Both the position numbers and the translations under genes were made by a program. From UBA4416 sp043718985 (GTDB lineage Bacteria; Bacteroidota; Bacteroidia; B-17B0; Aurantibacillaceae): 6,447 bases of DNA. The notes under the pieces were generated by a model. It did not search any database. It was not told the DNA's origin and saw only the letters and a list, made by a program, of their open reading frames with translations. The stretch lies in assembly GCA_043718985.1 (NCBI GenBank), contig JAYSUQ010000021.1, forward strand, positions 1 to 6,447, written 5' to 3'. Shown piece after piece: positions 1 to 6,397 of the stretch (position 1 is its first letter; every line of letters starts with the position of its first letter).

Positions 1-3000
1 TAGTAATAATTACTTTAAAGTTTTCTGTTTTGTAGGGTGTTGTAATACGCACAAAATATAAACCAGTTGCGAAAATTTCTTTACTAAAATTAATAAACGA
101 GTCGGTGATTTTTTTTGTTATTACTTCCTTACCGGTAACATCAATTATGCTTATGGTACTATTTTTAGGTACAGTGTTTTTAAATTCAACACTTAAATTT
201 GTTTCATTTTCAATAAAAATTGGTTTAACTTCTTTCGAGTTTCTATCTAAACTAATTATGGGGTAATATTTTATACTCCAATCTGTTTCTAAGGTCGATA
301 GTCGGTAATAAGTAATGCCATTATTTGGATTTAAATCTTCGAGTAAATATTTTTTTAAATCGTAGCTTGGAGGTGTTGGCAGCTGGTTACTCATTGGCAA
401 AAACTCTATTCCATCGCTACTTTTTTCAATTAAATAACTCATTATGTTTTCTTCCATTGCTACTTTCCAAATTACATCGTTTTTATCTCCGTTTTGTGTA
501 GCATAAAAATCGACTAAACTAATTGGTAAAATTACTGGGCAGTTATTTGCACAAGCTCCTGTTAACGTTACCGAGTAGGTTATAATCTCATCACCTCTAT
601 CGCTTTCGCCTCCAATTATAACTTGCCCACCTGTTACATTCATTGTTACGGTTCCGTCTCCATTTCCGCACCCACTAGGGATTGTAGCTGTGGTTGTTGA
701 ACTAAAAGCGCTACAACCCGTTAAATTTGCGCTCTGCGAATTAATAGTACCTCCACTTGAAGTAATATATAATTTATCACCTGCATCCATCGCTGCATTA
801 GAGCAACTACTTGTTGGAATTGATCTTGCTTTAAATTCTGCTGTTATATTTGCAGTACAGCCTGCCGATAAGTTATACACTGTGCTTAAACTTGCAGTTG
901 AGCATCCCGCACCACAAATTACTGCCGATGTGTTACAAAATGTGCCGTAACTTGAGTAAACACTTGCTAAATTACAACCAGTAGGAGAAACCCCACAGCC
1001 ATTTAAAAATGGAGGTGACATGGCGCCACCAACTGCACAATTATTAGTACCTGTACCAACCGACATTTTTGCAGCGCCATTTGTTGTAGTTGTACCGCAA
1101 GCATTGGTTGCTATGCATTGGTAACTATAACCACTCATTGCAACTGGTGGGTTTGCTACCGTTAAAACCGATGTGGTTACACCTGCATAGGTAGGGTTTG
1201 TACTCCCATTTGCAACGGCTACAAAACCCGAACCTGCGTTTTCGTACCACTGGTAGCTCATACTGCCACCAGTTATACTCGATGTGAAAACAGCCGTACC
1301 TATAGTTGCTACTGTATAAGATGCTGGCTGTGTTGCCACTGCAGGCGATGTTAATATTGTTACTACAACTGATGAACTAGCGGCAGATGCACAAACACCT
1401 GCAACTGCTCTAACGTAATAAGTACCACTACTATTAATAATTGGTGAGTTTACATTGGTTTGGTTTGTAGTTAATGTAGCTGTGGCCGATGTGCCTTCCC
1501 AATACCAAGTTACACCACCAACAGTGCTACTCATAGCAGCTAAACTGGTGCTATTACAAGCAGGATTTGCTAATGCTGTTGGTGCGGGTGGGTCGGCAGG
1601 GATGCTGTTTACTGTTAATAAAGCTGTATTACTGATAACACTGCCACAACCAGGTTGATTAACTACGATACGATATACATAATTTGTTAATGATATTGGT
1701 ACACTTGTTAAATTAATTGTTGATACAGTTCCTGTTGAATGTACAGCATCTACAGGGGTATTGGTAAATGTTACACCTCCATCGCTACTATATTGCCATT
1801 GCCTGGGTACTGAACCAGTAATTCCTCCAATAGAAAACGATGTATTTGCACCACTACAAATAGATTTATTTGTAGGCTGTGTAGTTATTGTTACAGGGCT
1901 GTTAACATCAACCGTAATTGAACTTGCTGCCGATGGGCAATTACCTATATCGCTAATTGCTCTTACAAAAAAATCGTTTGTTCCAATTAACGAATTTACA
2001 TATGGGCTTGATGTGTTACTTGCCGTTAACACTCCTGCTGGTGTAGTTTGCCAATACCATGTAACACCTACAACCGTACTCGTCATTGCAGCAAAAGTTA
2101 AACTACTACATGCAGGATTTGAAGATGGCATTAATGCTGGTGGTATTGCTGGAATTGCAATAGCTGTTAGCATTGCTGTAGCACTATTTACCGAGTTACA
2201 ATAAGCATTTGATACTACTGCTCTATATACATATCCATTTAATGTTGCTGATGGGGCAACTAGCGGTAATGTATTTGTTGTAACAGATGTATGTGTAGCA
2301 TCAACTGTTACGTTTGTAAACGTTACGCCGGCATCATTACTATATTGCCATTGTAAAGTTGTGCCACTTGATGTTACTACAAATGAAGTAGTTGCTGTAC
2401 TGCAAACCGTACGACTTGCTGGGGCAGAAACCGTTGGAGTTGCAACTGTAGTTATGGTATAAGTATTTGATATAGCGGTACACGTACCCCCCTCAGTAAC
2501 TTTTGCTCTATAATAATAAACCAAGCTTGTTGTGCCTGTTGTTAATGATAATGAGTTTGAATTTATTGCCGTGTATGTTGTATTTGCTGGCGTAGCATCA
2601 ATCACAGTTGCCCAACCAGTTGAGCCATTAGCACTTGCTTCCCAAATATATGTTGGCACTCCCGATGCATTTGTGCCCACACTAAAACTTGTAATCGTAT
2701 TAGCGCACAATGTACTAGATGTTGAACTTAATGTAGCTGTTGGAGCTGAACATGGTGTTGTAAATGCGCCTGTTACACTAACATTATCTATTCCAATACC
2801 TTGAGAACTACCCCCTGTTGTGTTTAAATTCCAACGCAAATAAATGTTTCCATTTGTTGCAATGTTTAATCCTGTTATGTTAAAACTTGCAACTGGAAAA
2901 ACTGCCTGTGTATATCCATATAAACTGGCTCCTGTAACTAACGTTGCGGCGGCAATATCTCCTGCGCTTAACGAAGTCCAAGTAGTTCCATCTAATGAAT

Positions 3001-3418
3001 AAAAAAATTGTACTGATGCTGCTGCTGTATTTCTTCTGTATCTTTCTAAATCATAACTTACAGATAATTGTGTTAAATTACCTGCATTAGTATTTTGATA
3101 AAAACTGATAACGCTATTTGGGCTAGCGTAACTGCCAGATGTCATAACGCCTAATGCTCTTTCTGTCGCCGAAGTACCCCAATTGTATTTACCACCACTT
3201 GCTGGAGCTCCAGTGCTAAATTGAAAATCTAAAACTGTTGTACCGCCAGCCCATGTTGGGGTTGCGCTTTGATGAATTTTCCAATTAGCCGAAGGGGTAG
3301 CTAAAGTTGTTCCCATACCATCAAAATTTTCAGTTACTGGAGTCGTATTAGGAATCAATATTTGCCCCCAAACATTTATTCCAACAAAAACTAATAAATA
3401 AACTAATATAACTCTCAT
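1..3418 (-). CDS. T9SS-secreted modular surface protein with Ig-like repeats (C-terminal end cut by window edge)
   Basis: One frame stays open for 1139 codons from ATG at 3416-3418 to the left edge without a stop. Residues 1-19 form a signal peptide (short basic n-region, hydrophobic core, ending near Trp-Gly-Gln). Residues 20-219 look like an all-beta domain, opening with FDGMG (32-36) and ending with GIDNVSV (209-215). Residues 223-788 hold six Ig-like units of about 85-105 residues. Residues 794-960 contain 12 cysteines. Residues 964-1060 resemble the linker common before T9SS signals (LPISLVDFYA, then a Trp and IEKSSDG). Residues 1064-1139 match a type A sorting domain, with ISIIDVTGKEV, then TGLYFVRI (1118-1125) and KVII (1135-1138). 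The family knowledge is that such proteins cross the outer membrane through the T9SS and are anchored or released there. Adhesion or matrix binding is inference; no catalytic motif was seen. The stop probably lies within a few codons beyond the edge. It is divergent from the gene at 3706. Confidence 0.93.
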   Translation of the reverse strand, partial: MRVILVYLLVFVGINVWGQILIPNTTPVTENFDGMGTTLATPSANWKIHQSATPTWAGGTTVLDFQFSTGAPASGGKYNWGTSATERALGVMTSGSYASPNSVISFYQNTNAGNLTQLSVSYDLERYRRNTAAASVQFFYSLDGTTWTSLSAGDIAAATLVTGASLYGYTQAVFPVASFNITGLNIATNGNIYLRWNLNTTGGSSQGIGIDNVSVTGAFTTPCSAPTATLSSTSSTLCANTITSFSVGTNASGVPTYIWEASANGSTGWATVIDATPANTTYTAINSNSLSLTTGTTSLVYYYRAKVTEGGTCTAISNTYTITTVATPTVSAPASRTVCSTATTSFVVTSSGTTLQWQYSNDAGVTFTNVTVDATHTSVTTNTLPLVAPSATLNGYVYRAVVSNAYCNSVNSATAMLTAIAIPAIPPALMPSSNPACSSLTFAAMTSTVVGVTWYWQTTPAGVLTASNTSSPYVNSLIGTNDFFVRAISDIGNCPSAASSITVDVNSPVTITTQPTNKSICSGANTSFSIGGITGSVPRQWQYSSDGGVTFTNTPVDAVHSTGTVSTINLTSVPISLTNYVYRIVVNQPGCGSVISNTALLTVNSIPADPPAPTALANPACNSTSLAAMSSTVGGVTWYWEGTSATATLTTNQTNVNSPIINSSGTYYVRAVAGVCASAASSSVVVTILTSPAVATQPASYTVATIGTAVFTSSITGGSMSYQWYENAGSGFVAVANGSTNPTYAGVTTSVLTVANPPVAMSGYSYQCIATNACGTTTTNGAAKMSVGTGTNNCAVGGAMSPPFLNGCGVSPTGCNLASVYSSYGTFCNTSAVICGAGCSTASLSTVYNLSAGCTANITAEFKARSIPTSSCSNAAMDAGDKLYITSSGGTINSQSANLTGCSAFSSTTTATIPSGCGNGDGTVTMNVTGGQVIIGGESDRGDEIITYSVTLTGACANNCPVILPISLVDFYATQNGDKNDVIWKVAMEENIMSYLIEKSSDGIEFLPMSNQLPTPPSYDLKKYLLEDLNPNNGITYYRLSTLETDWSIKYYPIISLDRNSKEVKPIFIENETNLSVEFKNTVPKNSTISIIDVTGKEVITKKITDSFINFSKEIFATGLYFVRITTPYKTENFKVIIT
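1055..2437 (-). repeat. Alternating A/B Ig-like super-repeat, 552-bp period
   Basis: Within the large surface protein, two kinds of Ig-like unit alternate. Type A (about residues 328-423, 509-606, 692-788) has a QWQYS.D.GVTFTN core, with Trp at 357, 541 and 724. Type B (about 424-508, 607-691) has NPAC followed by GVTWYW, with Trp at 454 and 638. Matching DNA words recur at a constant 552-bp offset: tattgccatt at 1791 and 2343, aatacca at 1501 and 2053, caggattt at 1561 and 2113. The units are diverged, so this is an old tandem duplication of an A+B pair and not a recent one. A further A-like unit lies upstream at residues 223-327. Unit boundaries are approximate. Confidence 0.8.
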
Positions 3419-3456
3419 TTTAATTTTTTTAAATATTAACGAGTGGTTTCGGATTA

Positions 3457-3682
3457 TTAATTAATTTACAGAACGTAATTAATTAACTCTTACAGGGTTT
3501 TCACACAAGGCTAAGATAAACAATTTTTAATTAACAAAAACAACTATTTAATTAACAAATTGTTACTAATCAGTTAATTATGTAGCAAATTTGTTTTTTT
3601 AAACTTTAGACGAACCAACCCATATTTTAGAGGAAAATAGTACGTAACTTTAATTATTGGTTTACTTTAGCCACTTAATTAA
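3457..3682. repeat. Five TTAATTAA palindromes in the divergent intergenic region
   Basis: The perfect 8-bp palindrome TTAATTAA occurs at 3457, 3479, 3527, 3548 and 3675. The two central copies are part of an identical 13-mer, TTTAATTAACAAA, at 3526-3538 and 3547-3559. These are exactly 21 bp apart, or two helical turns. The first two copies are 22 bp apart. The copies lie between two divergent start codons, where they could bind a regulator or a nucleoid protein. That role is inference, and part of the enrichment may reflect base composition. The rest of the 3419-3705 gap shows only weak promoter-like sequence, for example TACTTTAG at 3663-3670 upstream of the plus-strand gene. Confidence 0.5.
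3506..3538 (-). promoter_or_regulatory. Possible promoter of the large surface-protein gene
   Basis: Read on the minus strand, TTTG (3538-3535) is followed after a 21-nt spacer by TAGCCTTG (3513-3506). This resembles the Bacteroidota TTTG / TAnnTTTG promoter with one mismatch in the -7 box. It would give a 5' leader of roughly 80 nt. The region is very AT-rich, so chance matches are likely. No Shine-Dalgarno sequence precedes the ATG; the leader is A-rich. Confidence 0.3.
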
Positions 3683-3705
3683 ACCTAATTATAAAACAAC
3701 AAAAA

Positions 3706-4320
3706 ATGAAAAAAGGATTTATATTTTGCTTATTACTTGTGGCTTGTGGTATTTTACTTTCATTTATTAATAACACAGCTACTAACGAACTTGGCTTAAA
3801 TGCGCCTTTGCCAATGGCCGACGAAAAATTAAAATCGGTTTTGGGTAATGAGGTTACCTTAAACACAGCTAAAACCAACAAAGGTTTACTCGTTATTTTT
3901 AGCTGTAACACTTGCCCATACGTTAAACTAAGCGAAGTTCGTATTAAAGAAATTACCGATAATTGCCTAAAACAAGGCTTAGGCGTTATTATTTTAAACA
4001 GTAACGAAGCCCAACGTAACGAAGAAGATAGCTTTGATGAAATGGTTAAATATGCGGCCTCACAAAAATTAACGTGTAACTATGCGGTTGATGCAAATGC
4101 AAAATTAGCCGATGCTTTTGGGGCAACACGAACTCCTCAAGTATTTTTATTTAACAATAAAGGCCTTATATATAAAGGTGCAATTGATGATAATGTGAAA
4201 GATGCCACGCAAGCAAAAGCACATTATTTAAAAGACGCCATTAATGCCGTGTTAAAAAACGAAATACCTAAAATGCAAGAAACAAAAAGCATTGGTTGTA
4301 CTATTAAACGTGCCGAGTAA
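3706..4320 (+). CDS. Peroxiredoxin-like thioredoxin-fold protein, exported or lipidated
   Basis: The 204-residue product has a thioredoxin fold of the AhpC/TSA-related 'PRX_like1' kind. The evidence is LLVIFSCNTCPYVK (61-74) with a CxxC pair at Cys67 and Cys70, a beta-strand VIILNSNEA (94-102), DAFGATRTPQVFLF (136-149) with the cis-proline at Pro144, and the conserved tail GCTIK (197-201). Relatives more often carry NHCPYVK. Here the position before the CPYVK cysteine is Thr, and an extra upstream Cys makes a redox-type pair. The N-terminus is MKKGF plus a hydrophobic run. LVAC at 11-14 fits a lipobox, but the hydrophobic run continues to about residue 21, so a transmembrane anchor is also possible. 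The likely role is thiol-disulfide or peroxide chemistry in the cell envelope; the substrate is unknown. The start is the only ATG that gives a complete export signal. A terminator follows directly. Confidence 0.88.
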   Translation: MKKGFIFCLLLVACGILLSFINNTATNELGLNAPLPMADEKLKSVLGNEVTLNTAKTNKGLLVIFSCNTCPYVKLSEVRIKEITDNCLKQGLGVIILNSNEAQRNEEDSFDEMVKYAASQKLTCNYAVDANAKLADAFGATRTPQVFLFNNKGLIYKGAIDDNVKDATQAKAHYLKDAINAVLKNEIPKMQETKSIGCTIKRAE

Positions 4321-4340
4321 TTAAAGTATCTTAACTATAT

Positions 4341-4386
4341 AAAAAAAAACACCTACCCGATTTATAATTTCGAGTAGGTGTTTTTT
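4341..4386 (+). terminator. Rho-independent terminator after the thioredoxin-fold gene
   Basis: CACCTAC (4350-4356) pairs with GTAGGTG (4374-4380). Three further inner pairs form between CGA (4358-4360) and TCG (4370-4372) after one mismatch. The stem is extended by A-tract against T-tract pairing (4344-4349 with 4381-4386). A run of six T follows the stem. It begins about 20 nt after the stop codon and separates this gene from pcm. Confidence 0.88.
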
Positions 4387-4413
4387 AATTTATACCATTT
4401 AGTATTAGCAAAC

Positions 4414-4446
4414 AATTGTTAACACAATTTATAATTTATACATATA
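4414..4446 (+). promoter_or_regulatory. Inverted repeat and weak promoter candidate upstream of pcm
   Basis: AATTGT (4414-4419) and ACAATT (4424-4429) form an inverted repeat around TAAC. AACAATTGTT (4411-4420) is also a perfect palindrome. TTG at 4416-4418 lies 20 nt before TACATATA (4439-4446), a poor match to TAnnTTTG. Because a terminator precedes this region, pcm needs a promoter here, but none matches the consensus well. The assignment is tentative. Confidence 0.27.
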
Positions 4447-4476
4447 TATAGTATAATGCTAGCCTATATTTAAAAA

Positions 4477-5154
4477 ATGTTAGTTACTATAAGTAAAGAT
4501 GATGAATATTTGTTTGAAGGCAAGCGCAAACGACTTGTAGAACTCCTAAAAGAAAAAGGAATTACAGACACCAACGTACTTAATGCCATTTTAAAAATAC
4601 CACGCCACTTGTTTTTCGACTCAAGCACTGGTCGTCCTGCCCTACTCGACCACGCCTATAGCGATAAAGCATTAAAAATTGGAGCGGGCCAAACCATATC
4701 GCACCCTTTTACGGTAGCTTTTCAAACCGAAAAACTAAACATACAAAAAGGCGATAAAGTGTTGGAAATTGGCACAGGCTGTGGCTACCAAACTGCAGTA
4801 TTATTACAAATGGGCGCCAAAGTATTTAGCATTGAGCGTCAAAAAGAGCTGTTTGATAAAACAAAATTATTTTTGCCCTACATTGGCTACAAAGGTGCAA
4901 AGTTAATTTATGGCGATGGCTACAAAGGCCTACCGCAATTTGCCCCATTTGATAAAATTATAGTTACAGCTGCCGCTCCTTATATACCTAATGATTTATT
5001 AGAACAACTAACCATTGGCGGAACCCTTGTTATACCTTTAGGAGAAGGCGAAGAGCAAATAATGAACCTTATAGTTAAAAAAAGTGGCACGGAGTTTGCT
5101 AAACAGGCGTTCGGAAAATTTAAATTCGTACCAATGTTGCAAAACAAAAATTAA
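4477..5154 (+). CDS. pcm: Protein-L-isoaspartate O-methyltransferase
   Basis: The 225-residue product is a cytoplasmic repair enzyme. It transfers a methyl group from S-adenosylmethionine to L-isoaspartyl residues in damaged proteins, which starts their return to normal aspartyl linkages. Visible motifs are IPRHLFF (41-47), the substrate-side GQTIS (71-75), SAM-binding motif I VLEIGTGCGYQTAVL (95-109), an acidic end to the next strand (SIE, 118-120), GDGYKGLP (146-153), FDKIIVTAAAP (158-168), the LVIPLG strand (184-189) and the terminal FVPML (217-221). The length is normal for the family. From memory of relatives, there is a short insertion around TGRP (51-54), between the FFDS and HAYSDKA segments. 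The ATG at 4477 follows an A-rich leader with no Shine-Dalgarno sequence. Terminators or promoters on both sides suggest a monocistronic unit. Confidence 0.96.
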   Translation: MLVTISKDDEYLFEGKRKRLVELLKEKGITDTNVLNAILKIPRHLFFDSSTGRPALLDHAYSDKALKIGAGQTISHPFTVAFQTEKLNIQKGDKVLEIGTGCGYQTAVLLQMGAKVFSIERQKELFDKTKLFLPYIGYKGAKLIYGDGYKGLPQFAPFDKIIVTAAAPYIPNDLLEQLTIGGTLVIPLGEGEEQIMNLIVKKSGTEFAKQAFGKFKFVPMLQNKN

Positions 5155-5194
5155 GTACTGATAATGAGCGGGTTTACAACTAATTAACAACTAC

Positions 5195-5227
5195 TTGTTT
5201 ATAATTAGAACTTAATGATTACATTTG
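5195..5227 (+). promoter_or_regulatory. Bacteroidota-type promoter of the outer-membrane protein gene
   Basis: TTG at 5195-5197 is separated by 22 nt from TACATTTG (5220-5227). The latter is a perfect match to the TAnnTTTG -7 element and is followed by C, as is common. Transcription would start at about 5232-5236. That puts an upstream in-frame ATG (5241) only a few bases into the message, and leaves a leader of about 50 nt, rich in A, before the ATG at 5286. The promoter therefore helps decide the start codon. Confidence 0.72.
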
Positions 5228-5285
5228 CGGACGAAAATAAATGCTTAAATTTGCAAAACATAAACAAAAACAAAAAACAAAAATT

Positions 5286-6245
5286 ATGAAAAAATCAATC
5301 GCTTTAGTAGCAATGGCTTTCGGTGTATCGTCTGCATTCGCTCAAGATTTAACGTCAAAAAAAGGTGAGCCTATTTTACCAGAAGCTGGTGACTGGGCTA
5401 TTGCAGTAGATGCTACTCCTTTTTTAAACTACGCTGGTAACTTTTTTGGTAAAACTGCTACTAACGTAGCCCCAAAATTTGACTTTGCTACAGACAACAT
5501 GACTGTTTGGGGTAAATATTTTAAAGATGCTAACACGGCTTACCGTGCTGGTATTCGTTTAGGAATGAATAACGAAAAAACTAACAAAAATGTTGCTAAA
5601 CTAGCTACATCTACTAACACAGTAGCAGTATCTTTTCCTTCAGCTAGCGAAGTAGTTACTAGTACCCACAAAGATAAATCTACTAACATTGGTTTAACTG
5701 TAGGTATCGAAAAACGTAAAGGTAAAACTCGTTTACAAGGTTTTTATGGCGCTGAGTTAGGTTTATCTTTTGGTAAAGACAAACATGCATATACTTACGG
5801 TAATGCTTTACAAGTTGGTAGTGCTACAGGTTCATTAACTGCAATTACAGTTGCTGATGCTGATGATTTTGGTACTAATCCTACTATTGCACCTGCAATA
5901 CAAGGTTTAAATGCTGGTGGTGCTCGTGTTACTGAAATTAAAGGTGGTTCGGTAATTGGATTTGGTGTACGTGGTTTTATTGGTGCTGAATACTTTATTT
6001 TACCAAAAATTAGTATTGGTGGCGAATTTGGTTGGGGCTTAGGTTTAACTATGACTGGCAAATCTAAAACTACATATGAAGGTATTGGTATGTCATCTGG
6101 AGCTACAACTGAAACAGTTGGTACAGCTACTATTGAAGGTGCTAAAAAATCTACTTTTGGTATTGATACAAATACAAACAACACTGTATTTGGTGGAAAT
6201 ACTGGTAACGCAGGCGGAACTATTCGTTTAGCTTTCCATTTCTAG
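5286..6245 (+). CDS. Outer-membrane beta-barrel protein (porin-like, function unknown)
   Basis: The 319-residue product starts with a clear signal peptide: MKK, a hydrophobic core, then AFA before Gln20. The mature segment opens with DLTSKKGEPILPEAGDW (21-37) and DATPFLNY (42-49), a pattern I recall from Bacteroidota outer-membrane barrels. Amphipathic strand-like stretches include 72-94, 132-162, 221-257 and the end TIRLAFHF (312-319). The terminal Phe is the typical recognition signal for barrel assembly. Gly-, Thr- and Asn-rich segments between strands fit surface loops. An in-frame ATG at 5241 would add 15 Lys/Gln-rich residues ahead of the signal peptide, so 5286 is preferred. Codons are biased to GGT, GCT, CGT and ACT compared with its neighbours, which with the strong promoter suggests high expression. 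A general porin or structural role is inferred; no transport substrate can be named. Confidence 0.9.
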   Translation: MKKSIALVAMAFGVSSAFAQDLTSKKGEPILPEAGDWAIAVDATPFLNYAGNFFGKTATNVAPKFDFATDNMTVWGKYFKDANTAYRAGIRLGMNNEKTNKNVAKLATSTNTVAVSFPSASEVVTSTHKDKSTNIGLTVGIEKRKGKTRLQGFYGAELGLSFGKDKHAYTYGNALQVGSATGSLTAITVADADDFGTNPTIAPAIQGLNAGGARVTEIKGGSVIGFGVRGFIGAEYFILPKISIGGEFGWGLGLTMTGKSKTTYEGIGMSSGATTETVGTATIEGAKKSTFGIDTNTNNTVFGGNTGNAGGTIRLAFHF

Positions 6246-6268
6246 TCTAAAATTTAAACTAAAAATTT

Positions 6269-6300
6269 AAAAGCCTCAAACAATGTTTGAGGCTTTTTTT
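6269..6300 (+). terminator. Rho-independent terminator after the outer-membrane protein gene
   Basis: AAAAGCCTCAAAC (6269-6281) is the exact reverse complement of GTTTGAGGCTTTT (6285-6297). This gives a 13-bp stem with an AAT loop and a T-tract running to 6300. It lies 23 nt after the stop codon. With A-tract and T-tract on opposite sides it could also stop transcription arriving from the right. Confidence 0.93.
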
Positions 6301-6312
6301 GTGAATTAATTT

Positions 6313-6372
6313 GTGGCTTCGAGTACCTCAGCCACCGTGGTGCATATCAACCGTGGTGTAAATCAACTCGAA
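6313..6372. repeat. REP-like intergenic element with a tandem 16-mer
   Basis: GTGGCT (6313-6318) pairs with AGCCAC (6330-6335), enclosing TCGAGTACCTC. Immediately after come two tandem 16-nt copies that match at 14 positions: ACCGTGGTGCATATCA (6334-6349) and ACCGTGGTGTAAATCA (6350-6365). TTCGAGT (6318-6324) and ACTCGAA (6366-6372) form a 7-bp inverted repeat around the tandem copies. The element is markedly more GC-rich than its surroundings. It resembles, by inference, the short palindromic repeats (TTCGACT...CTCAG type) scattered between genes in many Bacteroidota. Copy number in the genome cannot be seen from here. Confidence 0.55.
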
Positions 6373-6378
6373 CTGTAA

Positions 6379-6397
6379 ATTTTACTTGAAGTAAAAT
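6379..6397. repeat. Palindrome ATTTTACTT-G-AAGTAAAAT
   Basis: The 9-bp arms at 6379-6387 and 6389-6397 are perfectly complementary around a single central G. With no loop it would act as a double-stranded operator-like site more readily than as an RNA hairpin. It has no T-tract and so is not a standard terminator. It lies between the REP-like element and the right edge. Its function is unknown. The remaining bases to 6447 show nothing I can assign. Confidence 0.5.

Noticed and set aside
690..950. Plus-strand open frame of 86 codons
   Set aside because: It is antisense to the cysteine-rich part of the large minus-strand gene, which is in a continuous, recognisable frame. The same applies to the plus-strand frames at 1455-1658, 1761-2204 and 2532-2804, which mirror the low-complexity Thr/Ser/Val-rich repeats.
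1346..2437. CRISPR-like or short tandem DNA repeat
   Set aside because: The recurring words belong to diverged protein modules 552 bp apart, with no short constant repeat or unique spacers.
3675..3911. Minus-strand open frame of 78 codons
   Set aside because: It overlaps the start of the thioredoxin-fold gene on the opposite strand, has no family resemblance and includes intergenic sequence.
4465..4472. TATATTTA as the -7 element for pcm
   Set aside because: It ends only four bases before the ATG, so the transcript would start at or inside the coding sequence.
5795..6184. Minus-strand open frame of 129 codons
   Set aside because: It is antisense to the outer-membrane barrel gene. Its Pro/Val-rich product is the expected mirror of GGT- and ACT-rich codons.
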